Below are positions 26,509 through 35,119 of a stretch of 64,000 bases of DNA, piece by piece. The notes beneath the pieces are model-generated. The model made no database searches and was not told the origin of the DNA. It was given only the letters and a program-made list of their open reading frames with translations. The translations under genes and the position numbers were made by a program. The DNA lies in contig NZ_CP062252.1 in assembly GCF_014863605.1 (NCBI RefSeq), forward strand, positions 4,845,001-4,909,000, read 5' to 3'. Origin of the DNA: Pseudomonas allokribbensis (GTDB lineage: Bacteria; Pseudomonadota; Gammaproteobacteria; Pseudomonadales; Pseudomonadaceae). Numbering within the stretch: the first letter of the stretch is position 1; every line of letters begins with the position of its first letter.

Positions 26509-28470
26509 TCAAAGCCTGAAGTGCCCAACCATCCCCCTGAGCTCACTCCCCAACTGCGCCAGCTCAACACTCGAAGCCGCATTCCCCCGCATCGCAATCG
26601 ACGACTGATCCGCACTCGCCCGAATACTGGTCACACTGCGATTGATCTCCTCGGCCACCGAACTCTGCTCCTCGGCCGCCGCCGCAATCTGCTGATTCAT
26701 CTGCTGAATCAACGAAACCGCCGCCGCAATACTCCCCAGCGCACTTTCGGTCTGCAACGCATCACTCACCGCCAGCTTCACCAGCTCGCCACTGCTCTGA
26801 ATCTGCTGCACCGACGAATGCGCCGCCGAGCGCAAGGCACTGACCAGCCGCTCGATCTCTTCGGTCGACTGCTGGGTGCGCCGGGCCAGCGCCCGTACCT
26901 CATCGGCGACCACCGCAAACCCCCTGCCCTGCTCGCCCGCCCGCGCCGCTTCAATCGCGGCGTTGAGCGCCAGCAAGTTGGTCTGTTCGGCAACACTCTT
27001 GATCACCCCGAGCACCGTGCCGATGTTCTGGATTTCTGCGCTCAGGCTTTCGATGCTCGAACTGGCCGACGTCGCCGAATCCGCCAGTTGCTCGATCCGC
27101 GCCATGCTCTGGCGCACCACCTGCTGGCCACTCTCGACCTTGTCGTCGGCAGTCTGCGCGGCGAGCGCCGCTTCTTCGGCATTGCGCGCCACGTCGTGAA
27201 CGGTGGCGGTCATCTGATTCATGGCCGTGGCGACCTGCTCGGTTTCCTCTTTCTGGCTGCTGACCTCAAGGTTGGTCTGCTCGGTCACCGCCGACAGCGA
27301 TTGCGCGGAACTGGCCAACTGTTCAATACCCGCCTGCAACCCGCTGACGATGGTGCTGAGACCCGCGCCCATCTGCTGCATGGACTGCATCAACTGGCCG
27401 ATTTCGTCACGACGGGTCACCTCTACCGTTGCACTCAAGTCACCGGCGGCGATCCGCTGAGCGACATGCATCACACTGCGCAACGGGGCGACGATCAAGC
27501 GGGTGATCACCCACGCCGCAATCAGACCGACCAGCAGCGCCAGCGCCGACGAGCCGATAATCAGCACCGAGTTCTTCTTCAACTCACCCTGCATCGCGAC
27601 GTCCTGGGCGACATAGGCCTGATCGACCCGTTCCACTACCTGGGCGGCACGCTGATGCAGTTGCTCATAGACGGTTTTTTCCTGAGCCAGAAGCCCGGTG
27701 TACTCGGCGAGCTTGTCATTGAAACCGGCGATGTGGCCTGAGACCTCATTGAGGACCGTCAGATAACCTTCGTCCTTGACCGTGGATTTCAGTTGTTCGG
27801 CTTGCGCCTGGGCCTGAGCGGCCTGTTCGATGTTGCCCTTGGCGCTGTCGTCACCCTTGCGACTCTGATCCAGCCGCACCCGCGCTTCGTTCATGGCCTG
27901 CAACATCAAGCGCGAGACCTGGCTGACCTGACTGGCCTGCTCGATGAACTGGGCCCCATCCTTGCCCTCGCTGTCTTTCAGCGTATAGGCACCGTCATCG
28001 GCAAGCCCGGCCTGCAGGACGTCGAGGTTGTTGGCAACGCTGGACACCGACCAACTGGCCATTTCCAGCGCCAGGTCCTTGGCCTGGGTCAGCGAAACGA
28101 ACTCATCGAAGGCTTTACGGTAAGCGCCCAGCGACTGCTGGACGTCGTTCATGACCGACTCATTGCCCGGCGACAGAGCCTTGAGCTGATCGGCCATGGC
28201 GATCAGACCATCCACGCCCTCGTGCAAGGCATCGGCGGTTTTCGGATTGCCGTGCAAGGCGTAGTCCTGTTCCAGCAGACGCACCTTGAGCAGGCCGCTG
28301 TTGAGCGAGGACATCTGCTTGAGCCCGTCGAAGCGCTGACTGATGGTTTGCAGGGACCAGACGCCGATGGCCGCCACCAGCGCGGTCAAGAGCAAAACCA
28401 GCACAAACCCGATACCCAGTTTTTTTGCCATACCGAGGTTGGCAAAACGTCCTTGCACGGCCGAAATCAT
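26509..28470 (-). CDS. Methyl-accepting chemotaxis protein with long helical periplasmic domain
   Basis: 653 aa from ATG 28470 ([19 protein letters not shown]); the longer open frame lacks support. Two membrane helices (about 19-38 and 301-326) enclose a roughly 260-residue all-helical periplasmic region, the size of helical bimodular (HBM) sensors such as P. putida McpS, which binds TCA intermediates. A HAMP domain (about 327-380) and the methyl-accepting signalling domain follow, with the hairpin tip sequence [20 protein letters not shown]. No C-terminal CheR-tethering pentapeptide is present. It signals to CheA through CheW. Ligand unknown. No che genes lie nearby; a MocR-type regulator gene is upstream on the same strand. 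Confidence 0.93.
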   Translation of the reverse strand: MISAVQGRFANLGMAKKLGIGFVLVLLLTALVAAIGVWSLQTISQRFDGLKQMSSLNSGLLKVRLLEQDYALHGNPKTADALHEGVDGLIAMADQLKALSPGNESVMNDVQQSLGAYRKAFDEFVSLTQAKDLALEMASWSVSSVANNLDVLQAGLADDGAYTLKDSEGKDGAQFIEQASQVSQVSRLMLQAMNEARVRLDQSRKGDDSAKGNIEQAAQAQAQAEQLKSTVKDEGYLTVLNEVSGHIAGFNDKLAEYTGLLAQEKTVYEQLHQRAAQVVERVDQAYVAQDVAMQGELKKNSVLIIGSSALALLVGLIAAWVITRLIVAPLRSVMHVAQRIAAGDLSATVEVTRRDEIGQLMQSMQQMGAGLSTIVSGLQAGIEQLASSAQSLSAVTEQTNLEVSSQKEETEQVATAMNQMTATVHDVARNAEEAALAAQTADDKVESGQQVVRQSMARIEQLADSATSASSSIESLSAEIQNIGTVLGVIKSVAEQTNLLALNAAIEAARAGEQGRGFAVVADEVRALARRTQQSTEEIERLVSALRSAAHSSVQQIQSSGELVKLAVSDALQTESALGSIAAAVSLIQQMNQQIAAAAEEQSSVAEEINRSVTSIRASADQSSIAMRGNAASSVELAQLGSELRGMVGHFRL

Positions 28471-28578
28471 TGCGCGTAGTCCCCTGCCAAAGTCTGTTGC
28501 CGAAGAGTCGCAACGGCCATGAACCAGCACAAGACTCTGGCGTCGGAATAATGGCAAAAAGCTAGGTGTGCGTCGTTT

Positions 28579-29979
28579 TCAGAACACTTGAGGTCGATCC
28601 ACGGCCGTACTACGAAAAAACTGTCGTGCCCGTGGATCACAGGCGTAGGCCACGTTGATGCGCTGCCAGTCACTCGCTTCCCCGCTGGGACTGAACGACG
28701 TCGCACAGGACAGTTGCACTCCATGGCGCAAGGCCTGCCTGCGCAAGTGGCCCTCGTCCGTCAGCGGCGATCGCGCCCAGATGAACAGCCCGCCCGTCGG
28801 CTTGCCGAACACCTCCCAGTCGGCGTCTTCCAATGCCTGCAAGGCCGCCGCGCGATCGGTATTGAGCCGCTGACGCTGGCGCTGCACCAGTTTTCGATAG
28901 GCGCCACTGGCCAGCAGCGCCGACAGAACCGCTTCGTTGAACCTCGAAGTGCCCATGCAACTGATCATTTTGACCCGCGCCAGTTGCTCGATCACCTCAA
29001 CACTGGCCATTACGAAACCTGCCCGTAACGAGCTGCTCAGCGTCTTGGAAAAACTGCCGACGTAAATCACCCGCCCGTCTTCATCCAGTGCCGCCAGACG
29101 CGTGCCGCTGCCATTGTGCAGATCGGCGTAGACGTCGTCTTCGATCAGCCGCAGGTCGTAGGTTTTGCTCAATTGCAGAATACCCCGCGCCACGGCCGGC
29201 GCCAGACAGCTCCCCGTGGGGTTGTGGTGATGACTGTTGATGAACAGCGCCGCCGGCCGGAGCTGCTGCAACAACGCCTCAAGCGCCTCAAGGTCCGGCC
29301 CGCCAGGCGTACGGCGAACCTCCAGCATGCGCACACCGTGCAGCCGCAGGAGGTCGAACAGCGGCGCATAACCCGGTGTTTCCACCACCACACAGTCACC
29401 GGCCCGGAACAGGGTACGCACGATCAGATCCAGCCCGTGGCTGGCGCCGGCAGTGGTCAGCACCCGATCGTCGTCAGCCTTGATATCGAGCAACCCGAGT
29501 CGTTTGACGATTTGCTCGCGCAGCGCGGGGAGCCCGAGGGGGGTGTTGTAGTTGAACAGGCTGGCCATGTCGGTGCGGGCCACCTGACGGATCGCGTAGC
29601 TGAGATCATCGGGCTCTCGCCAGCTCTCGGGCAAAACCCCGTCGCCCAGCTTCAGCCCGCCACGCCGTTGCGGATCCGTATCACAACCGTGGCGCTCGCC
29701 CTCGAAAGCCGGACTGTCGAGGGCCTTGCAACACTTCGGCAACGTGGTTGCGACCATGAACCCCGCCCCTTGCCGCGAGGCCAGAACGCCCTGTGCCACC
29801 AGACGTTCACAGGCCTCCATGACGCTCGACTGGCTGAGCAGGTTCAACCGAGCGATTTGTCGCACCGAAGGCAGGCGCGTGGCTGGCGGCACCTCTCCCT
29901 GCACGACCCATTCGATCAATCCATCAACAATCTGCTGCACAACCGGCACCATTGCCTGTCGGTCAATTCTCAATTCCAT
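28579..29979 (-). CDS. MocR-type GntR regulator with aminotransferase-like domain
   Basis: 466 aa from ATG 29979 (MELRIDRQAMVPVVQQIV); longer upstream frame rejected. The N-terminal 75 residues form a GntR winged helix (RLPSVRQIARLNLLSQSSVMEACERLVAQG). The rest is a fold-type I aminotransferase domain with the PLP-binding lysine in YVGSFSKTLSSSLRAGF and an upstream INSHHHNPTG motif. Such proteins use PLP as effector or coenzyme to sense amino acids or B6 status and regulate a divergent neighbour in many cases. Here the upstream gene runs in the same direction, so the target is not evident. Regulator rather than enzyme is the likelier role. Confidence 0.9.
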   Translation of the reverse strand: MELRIDRQAMVPVVQQIVDGLIEWVVQGEVPPATRLPSVRQIARLNLLSQSSVMEACERLVAQGVLASRQGAGFMVATTLPKCCKALDSPAFEGERHGCDTDPQRRGGLKLGDGVLPESWREPDDLSYAIRQVARTDMASLFNYNTPLGLPALREQIVKRLGLLDIKADDDRVLTTAGASHGLDLIVRTLFRAGDCVVVETPGYAPLFDLLRLHGVRMLEVRRTPGGPDLEALEALLQQLRPAALFINSHHHNPTGSCLAPAVARGILQLSKTYDLRLIEDDVYADLHNGSGTRLAALDEDGRVIYVGSFSKTLSSSLRAGFVMASVEVIEQLARVKMISCMGTSRFNEAVLSALLASGAYRKLVQRQRQRLNTDRAAALQALEDADWEVFGKPTGGLFIWARSPLTDEGHLRRQALRHGVQLSCATSFSPSGEASDWQRINVAYACDPRARQFFRSTAVDRPQVF

Positions 29980-30122
29980 GAGTACCCAAACTCCTGTCCG
30001 TTTTGCCCGCGGCAGTAAATCACAGCCGCGCCGGTCAGGCTGTGCGACAACGCCGTCAAAAGCCACCGTTCTAACTATTTGATACACATTGTTTATCAGC
30101 GACATGTAACTGACGGCAGACG

Positions 30123-30151
30123 AAAAAAAACCCGCCGGCAGGCGGGTCTTT
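30123..30151 (-). terminator. Terminator of the SDR gene
   Basis: Stem AAAACCCGCC / GGCGGGT with loop GGCA, with a T-run on the minus strand, 22 nt after the SDR stop. Confidence 0.82.
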
Positions 30152-30172
30152 TCCTGCATCAATGGACGCGTT

Positions 30173-30934
30173 TCAGAACGCGGTCACGCCACCGTCCACG
30201 GCCAGCGAATGGCCGGTAGTGAACGCTGCACCATCGCTGCACAGGTACAGCACGGCGCTGGCAATTTCCTCGACCTTGCCGATGCGACCCACCGGATGCA
30301 TGGCGTTGGCGAATTCGCCTTTTTTCGGGTCGGCCTCATAGGCGCGACGGAACATGTCGGTATCAATCACCGCCGGGCAAACGGCATTGACGCGGATTTT
30401 CTTCTTGGCGTATTCGATGGCGGCCGACTTGGTCAGGCCGATCACCGCGTGCTTGGAGGCGGCGTAGATGCTCATCTTCGGCGCAGCACCCAGCCCGGCC
30501 ACCGACGCGGTGTTGACGATCGCCCCGCCACCCTGGGCCAGCAGCAACGGCAACTGGTACTTCATGCACAGCCAGACGCCTTTGACGTTGACGCCCATGA
30601 TTGCGTCGAACTCATCCATCGAACCTTCGGCCAGTTTGCCTTTCTCGATTTCGATCCCGGCGTTGTTGAAGGCATAGTCGAGTCGGCCGTAGGTCTTGAT
30701 CACCTCGTCCATCAGATTTTTCACATCACTTTCGACGGTAACGTTGCACCGCACGAAAGTCGCTTCACCACCAGAGGTACGAATCAGCGCCACCGTCCCC
30801 TCGCCCCCGGTGGCATCCAGGTCGGCCACCACCACTTTCAGACCTTCAGCGGCGAACGCCTGGGCGGTCGCGCGGCCAATACCGTTGGCGGCGCCCGTGA
30901 CGACGGCGACCTGACCGGAAAACGTCATGCTCAT
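30173..30934 (-). CDS. Short-chain dehydrogenase/reductase
   Basis: 253 aa from ATG 30934, with AGGA 7 nt upstream. The classical SDR motifs are all present: cofactor loop VTGAANGIGRA (about residues 11-21), NNAG (about 90-93), catalytic YAASKHAV (Tyr-x3-Lys near 158-162) and the C-terminal SDGAAFTTGHSLAVDGG. An Asp after beta-2 (VVADLDAT) favours NAD(H). It oxidises or reduces an alcohol/ketone in the cytoplasm; substrate unknown. It is divergent from an MDR-family oxidoreductase gene, with an inverted repeat in between (31037-31064). Confidence 0.92.
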   Translation of the reverse strand: MSMTFSGQVAVVTGAANGIGRATAQAFAAEGLKVVVADLDATGGEGTVALIRTSGGEATFVRCNVTVESDVKNLMDEVIKTYGRLDYAFNNAGIEIEKGKLAEGSMDEFDAIMGVNVKGVWLCMKYQLPLLLAQGGGAIVNTASVAGLGAAPKMSIYAASKHAVIGLTKSAAIEYAKKKIRVNAVCPAVIDTDMFRRAYEADPKKGEFANAMHPVGRIGKVEEIASAVLYLCSDGAAFTTGHSLAVDGGVTAF

Positions 30935-31036
30935 TGTTATGTCCTCGAATGCGGGGATTGATGAGGGCAGCATAGCCACAGCCACCCCGACAGCGGCAGC
31001 ACTATCAGAAGGCCGTTTAACCGCCCATGAATCGCA

Positions 31037-31064
31037 GTGATAAAACGGTGACAGCCACTATCAC
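31037..31064. promoter_or_regulatory. Inverted repeat between divergent oxidoreductase genes (candidate operator)
   Basis: GTGATA (31037-31042) and TATCAC (31059-31064) form a 6-bp inverted repeat with a 16-bp centre, inside the 225-nt divergent intergenic region between the SDR and MDR genes. Short half-sites make this tentative. Confidence 0.35.
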
Positions 31065-31159
31065 CCTGTTTGATCGACCTGCATTCGCCTCGTCAGCCAA
31101 CCTTGCGGCATCACCAAGGAGGGTCTATCAACAAGGCTTCATCCCGTTGAGTGCCTGTC

Positions 31160-32164
31160 ATGACTAACCAGACCAATCGTCAGTTCCTGCTCGCCAAACG
31201 CCCGGTGGGCGCCGCCACCCGCGAAACCTTCACGTATCAGCAAGTACCGGTGGGTGAACCGACGGCGGGACAGATCCTGGTCAAGAACGAATACCTGTCC
31301 CTCGACCCGGCCATGCGCGGCTGGATGAACGAGGGCAAGTCCTACATCCCGCCGGTGGGTCTGGGTGAAGTCATGCGAGCGCTGGGTGTAGGCAAAGTCA
31401 TCGCGTCGAACAACCCGGGGTTTGCGGTCGGCGACTACGTCAACGGTGCCATTGGCGTGCAGGATTATTTCCTTGGCGAGCCAAGAGGTTTCTACAAGGT
31501 CGATCCGAAACTGGCACCGCTGCCGGTTTACCTGTCTGCATTGGGCATGACCGGCATGACCGCCTACTTCGCCCTGCTCGATGTCGGCGCACCGAAGGCC
31601 GGCGACACCGTGGTGTTGTCCGGGGCAGCGGGTGCAGTCGGCAGCATTGCCGGGCAGATCGCCAAGATCAAAGGTTGCCGGGTGGTCGGCATCGCTGGCG
31701 GCGCCGACAAATGCAAGTTCCTGATCGACGAACTCGGCTTCGACGGCGCCATCGACTACAAGAACGAAGACGTGTTGGCCGGCCTTAAACGCGAATGCCC
31801 GAAAGGCGTGGACGTGTATTTCGACAACGTCGGCGGCGACATCCTCGACGCCGTGCTGAGCCGTCTGAACGTCAAGGCGCGCGTAGTGATCTGCGGTGCC
31901 ATCAGCCAGTACAACAACAAGGAAGCAGTCAAAGGCCCGGCCAACTACCTGTCGCTGCTGGTCAACCGCGCGCGGATGGAAGGCTTCGTGGTGATGGATT
32001 ACGCGGCGCAGTACGCCAGTGCCGCCCAGGAAATGGCCGGCTGGATGGCCAAGGGTCAGCTCAAGAGCAAGGAAGACATTGTCGATGGCCTGGAAACGTT
32101 CCCGGAGACTCTGGGCAAACTGTTCAGCGGCGAGAACTTCGGCAAGCTGGTGTTGAAGGTCTGA
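31160..32164 (+). CDS. NADP-dependent MDR oxidoreductase (leukotriene B4 12-hydroxydehydrogenase / CurA type)
   Basis: 334 aa from ATG 31160; a GTG three codons upstream is also possible. The zinc-free MDR fold is indicated by an N-terminal GroES-like domain (LSLDPAMRGWM) and a Rossmann segment VVLSGAAGAVGSIAGQIAKIKG, plus ITYFDNVGG-like YFDNVGGDILDAVL. These enzymes reduce alpha,beta-unsaturated carbonyls or curcumin-type compounds with NADPH. It is transcribed divergently from the SDR gene. The Shine-Dalgarno match is poor, and a strong AAGGAGGG lies some 40 nt too far upstream. A symmetrical hairpin follows the stop. Confidence 0.93.
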   Translation: MTNQTNRQFLLAKRPVGAATRETFTYQQVPVGEPTAGQILVKNEYLSLDPAMRGWMNEGKSYIPPVGLGEVMRALGVGKVIASNNPGFAVGDYVNGAIGVQDYFLGEPRGFYKVDPKLAPLPVYLSALGMTGMTAYFALLDVGAPKAGDTVVLSGAAGAVGSIAGQIAKIKGCRVVGIAGGADKCKFLIDELGFDGAIDYKNEDVLAGLKRECPKGVDVYFDNVGGDILDAVLSRLNVKARVVICGAISQYNNKEAVKGPANYLSLLVNRARMEGFVVMDYAAQYASAAQEMAGWMAKGQLKSKEDIVDGLETFPETLGKLFSGENFGKLVLKV

Positions 32165-32168
32165 AAAC

Positions 32169-32198
32169 AATGAAGGGAGCCATCGGGCTCCCTTCATT
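32169..32198. terminator. Hairpin between convergent MDR gene and pyrF
   Basis: A 13-bp stem (AATGAAGGGAGCC / GGCTCCCTTCATT) with a 4-nt loop lies between two convergent stops. It lacks a clear T-run, so termination strength is uncertain. Confidence 0.7.
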
Positions 32199-32216
32199 GC
32201 ATCTTCAGCTGTTCGA

Positions 32217-32915
32217 TCAGGCCAGTTCGGCGACCACCGAGGCCAGTGCCTTGGCCGGATCCGCCGCCTGGCTGATCGGACGGCCGATCACCAGATAGTC
32301 GGAACCGGCATCCAGCGCCTGACGCGGGGTCAGGATGCGACGCTGGTCGTCCTGGGCGCTGCCGGCCGGACGAATCCCCGGGGTCACCAGTTGCAGCGAC
32401 GGGTGAGCGGTTTTCAACGCCGTGGCTTCCAGCGCCGAGCACACCAGACCGTCCATCCCGGCCTTCTCGGCCAATGCAGCCAGGCGCAGCACCTGCTCCT
32501 GCGGCTCGATGTCCAGACCGATACCCGCCAGATCCTCGCGCTCCATGCTGGTCAGCACGGTCACGCCGATCAGCAGCGGTTGCGGGCCGCTGCGCTTGTC
32601 CAGCTCTTCACGGCAGGCCGCCATCATGCGCAGGCCACCGGAGCAGTGAACGTTGACCATCCACACGCCCATCTCGGCTGCGGCCTTGACCGCCATCGCC
32701 GTGGTGTTGGGAATGTCGTGGAATTTCAGGTCGAGGAATACTTCAAAACCCTTGTCACGCAGGGTGCCGACGATTTCCGAGGCACAGCTGGTGAACAGCT
32801 CCTTGCCCACTTTGACCCGGCACAGTTTCGGGTCCAACTGGTCGGCCAGCTTCAGTGCGGCGTCACGGGTGGGGAAATCCAGGGCGACGATGATAGGAGT
32901 CTGGCAGGCGGACAT
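32217..32915 (-). CDS. pyrF: Orotidine 5'-phosphate decarboxylase
   Basis: 232 aa from ATG 32915 ([18 protein letters not shown]). The OMP decarboxylase signature is seen as [20 protein letters not shown] (Asp-x-Lys-x-x-Asp) and the phosphate-binding end as [21 protein letters not shown]. It catalyses the last step of UMP synthesis. It is divergent from the two-component system and alone in its transcription unit. A GAGAG site lies about 9 nt upstream of the start. Confidence 0.97.
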   Translation of the reverse strand: MSACQTPIIVALDFPTRDAALKLADQLDPKLCRVKVGKELFTSCASEIVGTLRDKGFEVFLDLKFHDIPNTTAMAVKAAAEMGVWMVNVHCSGGLRMMAACREELDKRSGPQPLLIGVTVLTSMEREDLAGIGLDIEPQEQVLRLAALAEKAGMDGLVCSALEATALKTAHPSLQLVTPGIRPAGSAQDDQRRILTPRQALDAGSDYLVIGRPISQAADPAKALASVVAELA

Positions 32916-33041
32916 GGATGGGCTCTCAGGCAAGTCGAAATCGGCGCGCATTGTAGCGGAACCGGCGGCGGCGCGGCACCCGATGATCGGTAAATCGTCG
33001 CGCCGGACGTGATCAGCATAGCCTTGCAGGGTATTGTGTCG

Positions 33042-33058
33042 AAGCCGATACACAACCG
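33042..33058. promoter_or_regulatory. Candidate response-regulator site upstream of the two-component system
   Basis: AAGCCGATACACAACCG recurs almost exactly upstream of the EF-hand gene (35076-35093, AAGCCGGTACACAAACCG), with one substitution and one inserted A. It lies 141 nt before the chosen regulator start (closer if an upstream start is used). Confidence 0.55.
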
Positions 33059-33198
33059 ACACGCCGACAACATGCGTCCGCGCTAGCCTCGCCAGCCGCA
33101 ACATGTCCTTACAGCAGCCCTTCCCGCCTCACGGCCGGACGCCTATGCTGAAACCACAACCTCGCAGCCTATCTTTGTGGTTGGCGGCCTACTGGCAG

Positions 33199-33960
33199 AT
33201 GAACAGCCTCATGCACAACTCCCAAGTCTCCGTGAATGAAGAGCAGAAAGACGACAAGCGCTGGAGCATCCGGGCCTTGATCGTCGACGATGATGTGCCG
33301 ATCCGCGAACTGATGATCGACTACCTGGCCCGTTTCAACATTCACGCCAGCGGCGTCACCGACGGCGCGGCCATGCGCCAGGCGATGCAGGCCGAACATT
33401 TCGACGTGGTGGTGCTCGACCTGATGCTGCCCGGCGAAGACGGCCTGTCGCTGTGCCGCTGGCTGCGCGCCGAATCGGATATCCCGATCCTGATGCTCAC
33501 CGCCCGTTGCGAACCCACCGACCGCATCATCGGCCTGGAGCTGGGTGCCGATGACTACATGGCCAAGCCGTTCGAACCTCGGGAACTGGTGGCGCGGATC
33601 CAGACGATTCTTCGCCGGGTGCGCGACGACCGCACCGAACAGCGTGCGAACATTCGCTTCGACAACTGGCGCCTGAACAGCGTCCTGCGCCAGTTGATCG
33701 CCGACGATGGCCTGGTCGTGCCGCTGTCCAACGCCGAATTCCGCCTGCTCTGGGTGTTCATCGAACGCCCGCGTCGGGTGCTCAGCCGCGAACAGTTGCT
33801 GGACGCCGCCCGTGGCCGCTCGATCGAAGCCTTCGACCGCAGCATCGACCTGCTGGTCTCGCGCCTGCGGCAAAAACTCGGCGACGACCCGAAAGCCCCA
33901 CAGTTGATCAAAACCGTACGCGGTGAGGGTTACCTGTTCGACGCACGGGACATCGGCTGA
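33199..33960 (+). CDS. OmpR family response regulator
   Basis: 253 aa from ATG 33199; ATG 33211 or upstream ATGs at 33145 and 33103 are possible because no start has a strong ribosome-binding site. A receiver domain starts at about residue 23 (ALIVDDDVPIRE) with the phospho-Asp in VVVLDLMLPGEDG and the conserved Lys in DDYMAKPFEPRE. A winged-helix output domain occupies the C-terminal 100 residues (IKTVRGEGYLFDA). It is coupled to the kinase gene by TGATG at 33958-33962. The shared motif upstream of this gene and the downstream EF-hand gene makes that gene its best candidate target. Confidence 0.93.
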   Translation: MNSLMHNSQVSVNEEQKDDKRWSIRALIVDDDVPIRELMIDYLARFNIHASGVTDGAAMRQAMQAEHFDVVVLDLMLPGEDGLSLCRWLRAESDIPILMLTARCEPTDRIIGLELGADDYMAKPFEPRELVARIQTILRRVRDDRTEQRANIRFDNWRLNSVLRQLIADDGLVVPLSNAEFRLLWVFIERPRRVLSREQLLDAARGRSIEAFDRSIDLLVSRLRQKLGDDPKAPQLIKTVRGEGYLFDARDIG

Positions 33961-35009
33961 TGCGGGCGCGCTTCGACACGCTGTTCGGCCGCCTGTTTGG
34001 CGTGCTGTTCGTGGCGATCGTCCTGGCGCACCTGTTGGCCTTCGCCTGGTTCCATCATTACGGCCCGCCACCACCGCCTCCACCACCGGAGTTCTCCGAA
34101 GGGGTCGACGGCCAACGGCCGCCGCTGGACCCGCGCTTCCCACGGCGCCCCCCACGCCCGTGGTTTGGTGGGCCATTGGTGCCGCTGACCTTTCAGTTCC
34201 TCTCATTGATGATCGCTGCGTGGTACGGCGCCAAGCTGCTGAGCCGCCCGATCCAGCGCCTGAGCGACGCTGCCGAACGCCTTAGTGAAAACCTCGACAG
34301 CCCGCCGCTGGACGAATCCGGCCCGCGCGAAGCACGCCAGGCGGCGCACACTTTCAACCTGATGCAGCAGCGGATTCGTGAACAGGTACAACAGCGTGCC
34401 CGCATGCTTGGCGCCGTCTCCCACGACCTGCGCACACCGCTGTCGCGGCTGAAACTGCGCCTGGAAAAGATCGACGACGACAAACTTCAGGGCCAGATGC
34501 GTCAGGACCTCAACGACATGATCGGCATGCTCGACGCCACCCTCACCTACCTGCACGAACAACGCACCAGCGAAGCGCTGCAATTGATGGACGTGCAGGC
34601 GCTGGTCGAATCCCTGTGCGAAAACGCCCAGGACCAGGGCGCCGACGTACAGGTCAGCGGCCACTGCGCGCCCTTGCAGGTGCAGCCGATGGCGTTGCGT
34701 TCCTGCATCAACAACCTGATGGACAACGCCTTGCGCTACGCCGGGCAAGCGCACATCGAACTGCAGGATCAGCGCGAGCAACTGCTGATCCGCGTCATCG
34801 ACCACGGCCCGGGCATCGCTGCGGACAAGCGTGAAGCGGTGTTCGAACCGTTCTTCCGCCTGGAAGGCTCGCGCAACCGCAACTCCGGCGGCGTCGGCCT
34901 AGGCATGACCATCGCCCGGGAAGCCGCGCAACGCCAGGGCGGACAACTCAACCTCGAAGAAACCCCCGGCGGCGGCCTCACCGCCGTGATTCGCCTGCCC
35001 CGCCACTGA
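33960..35009 (+). CDS. Sensor histidine kinase with short proline-rich periplasmic loop
   Basis: 349 aa. Two membrane helices (about 11-30 and 74-96) enclose a periplasmic loop of only some 45 residues that holds eight consecutive prolines (from about residue 36) and more Pro-Arg repeats. A HAMP segment follows (SRPIQRLSDAAERLSENLDS), then the HisKA box AVSHDLRTPLSRLKLR and an ATPase domain with NNLMDNALRYA and GVGLGMTIAREAA. The loop is too short for a folded ligand-binding domain, so sensing could be by interaction with another protein, a metal, or membrane state. Operon with the regulator, and 110 nt upstream of the EF-hand gene. Confidence 0.93.
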   Translation: MRARFDTLFGRLFGVLFVAIVLAHLLAFAWFHHYGPPPPPPPPEFSEGVDGQRPPLDPRFPRRPPRPWFGGPLVPLTFQFLSLMIAAWYGAKLLSRPIQRLSDAAERLSENLDSPPLDESGPREARQAAHTFNLMQQRIREQVQQRARMLGAVSHDLRTPLSRLKLRLEKIDDDKLQGQMRQDLNDMIGMLDATLTYLHEQRTSEALQLMDVQALVESLCENAQDQGADVQVSGHCAPLQVQPMALRSCINNLMDNALRYAGQAHIELQDQREQLLIRVIDHGPGIAADKREAVFEPFFRLEGSRNRNSGGVGLGMTIAREAAQRQGGQLNLEETPGGGLTAVIRLPRH

Positions 35010-35018
35010 AGCCGACTG

Positions 35019-35034
35019 TGTACCGCCCGGTACA
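35019..35034. promoter_or_regulatory. Palindrome upstream of the EF-hand gene
   Basis: TGTACCG-CC-CGGTACA is a perfect 7-2-7 palindrome just after the kinase stop. Its half CGGTACA recurs at 35080-35086 within the motif shared with the two-component promoter. Confidence 0.5.
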
Positions 35035-35075
35035 AAATCCACATACCCACGACACCTCCCGCCTTGACGCTGCAT

Positions 35076-35093
35076 AAGCCGGTACACAAACCG
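35076..35093. promoter_or_regulatory. Candidate response-regulator site upstream of the EF-hand gene
   Basis: AAGCCGGTACACAAACCG nearly matches the site at 33042-33058 upstream of the two-component system. It ends 26 nt before the EF-hand start codon. Confidence 0.55.
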
Positions 35094-35119
35094 GTTTTCC
35101 AGCCCAAGGAGAGAGCCCG

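Noticed and set aside
26299..27741. A plus-strand frame beginning in repeat copy A and continuing antisense to the chemoreceptor
   Set aside because: Its N-terminus is the recurrent spurious peptide encoded by the repeat and the rest is antisense to a convincing receptor gene.
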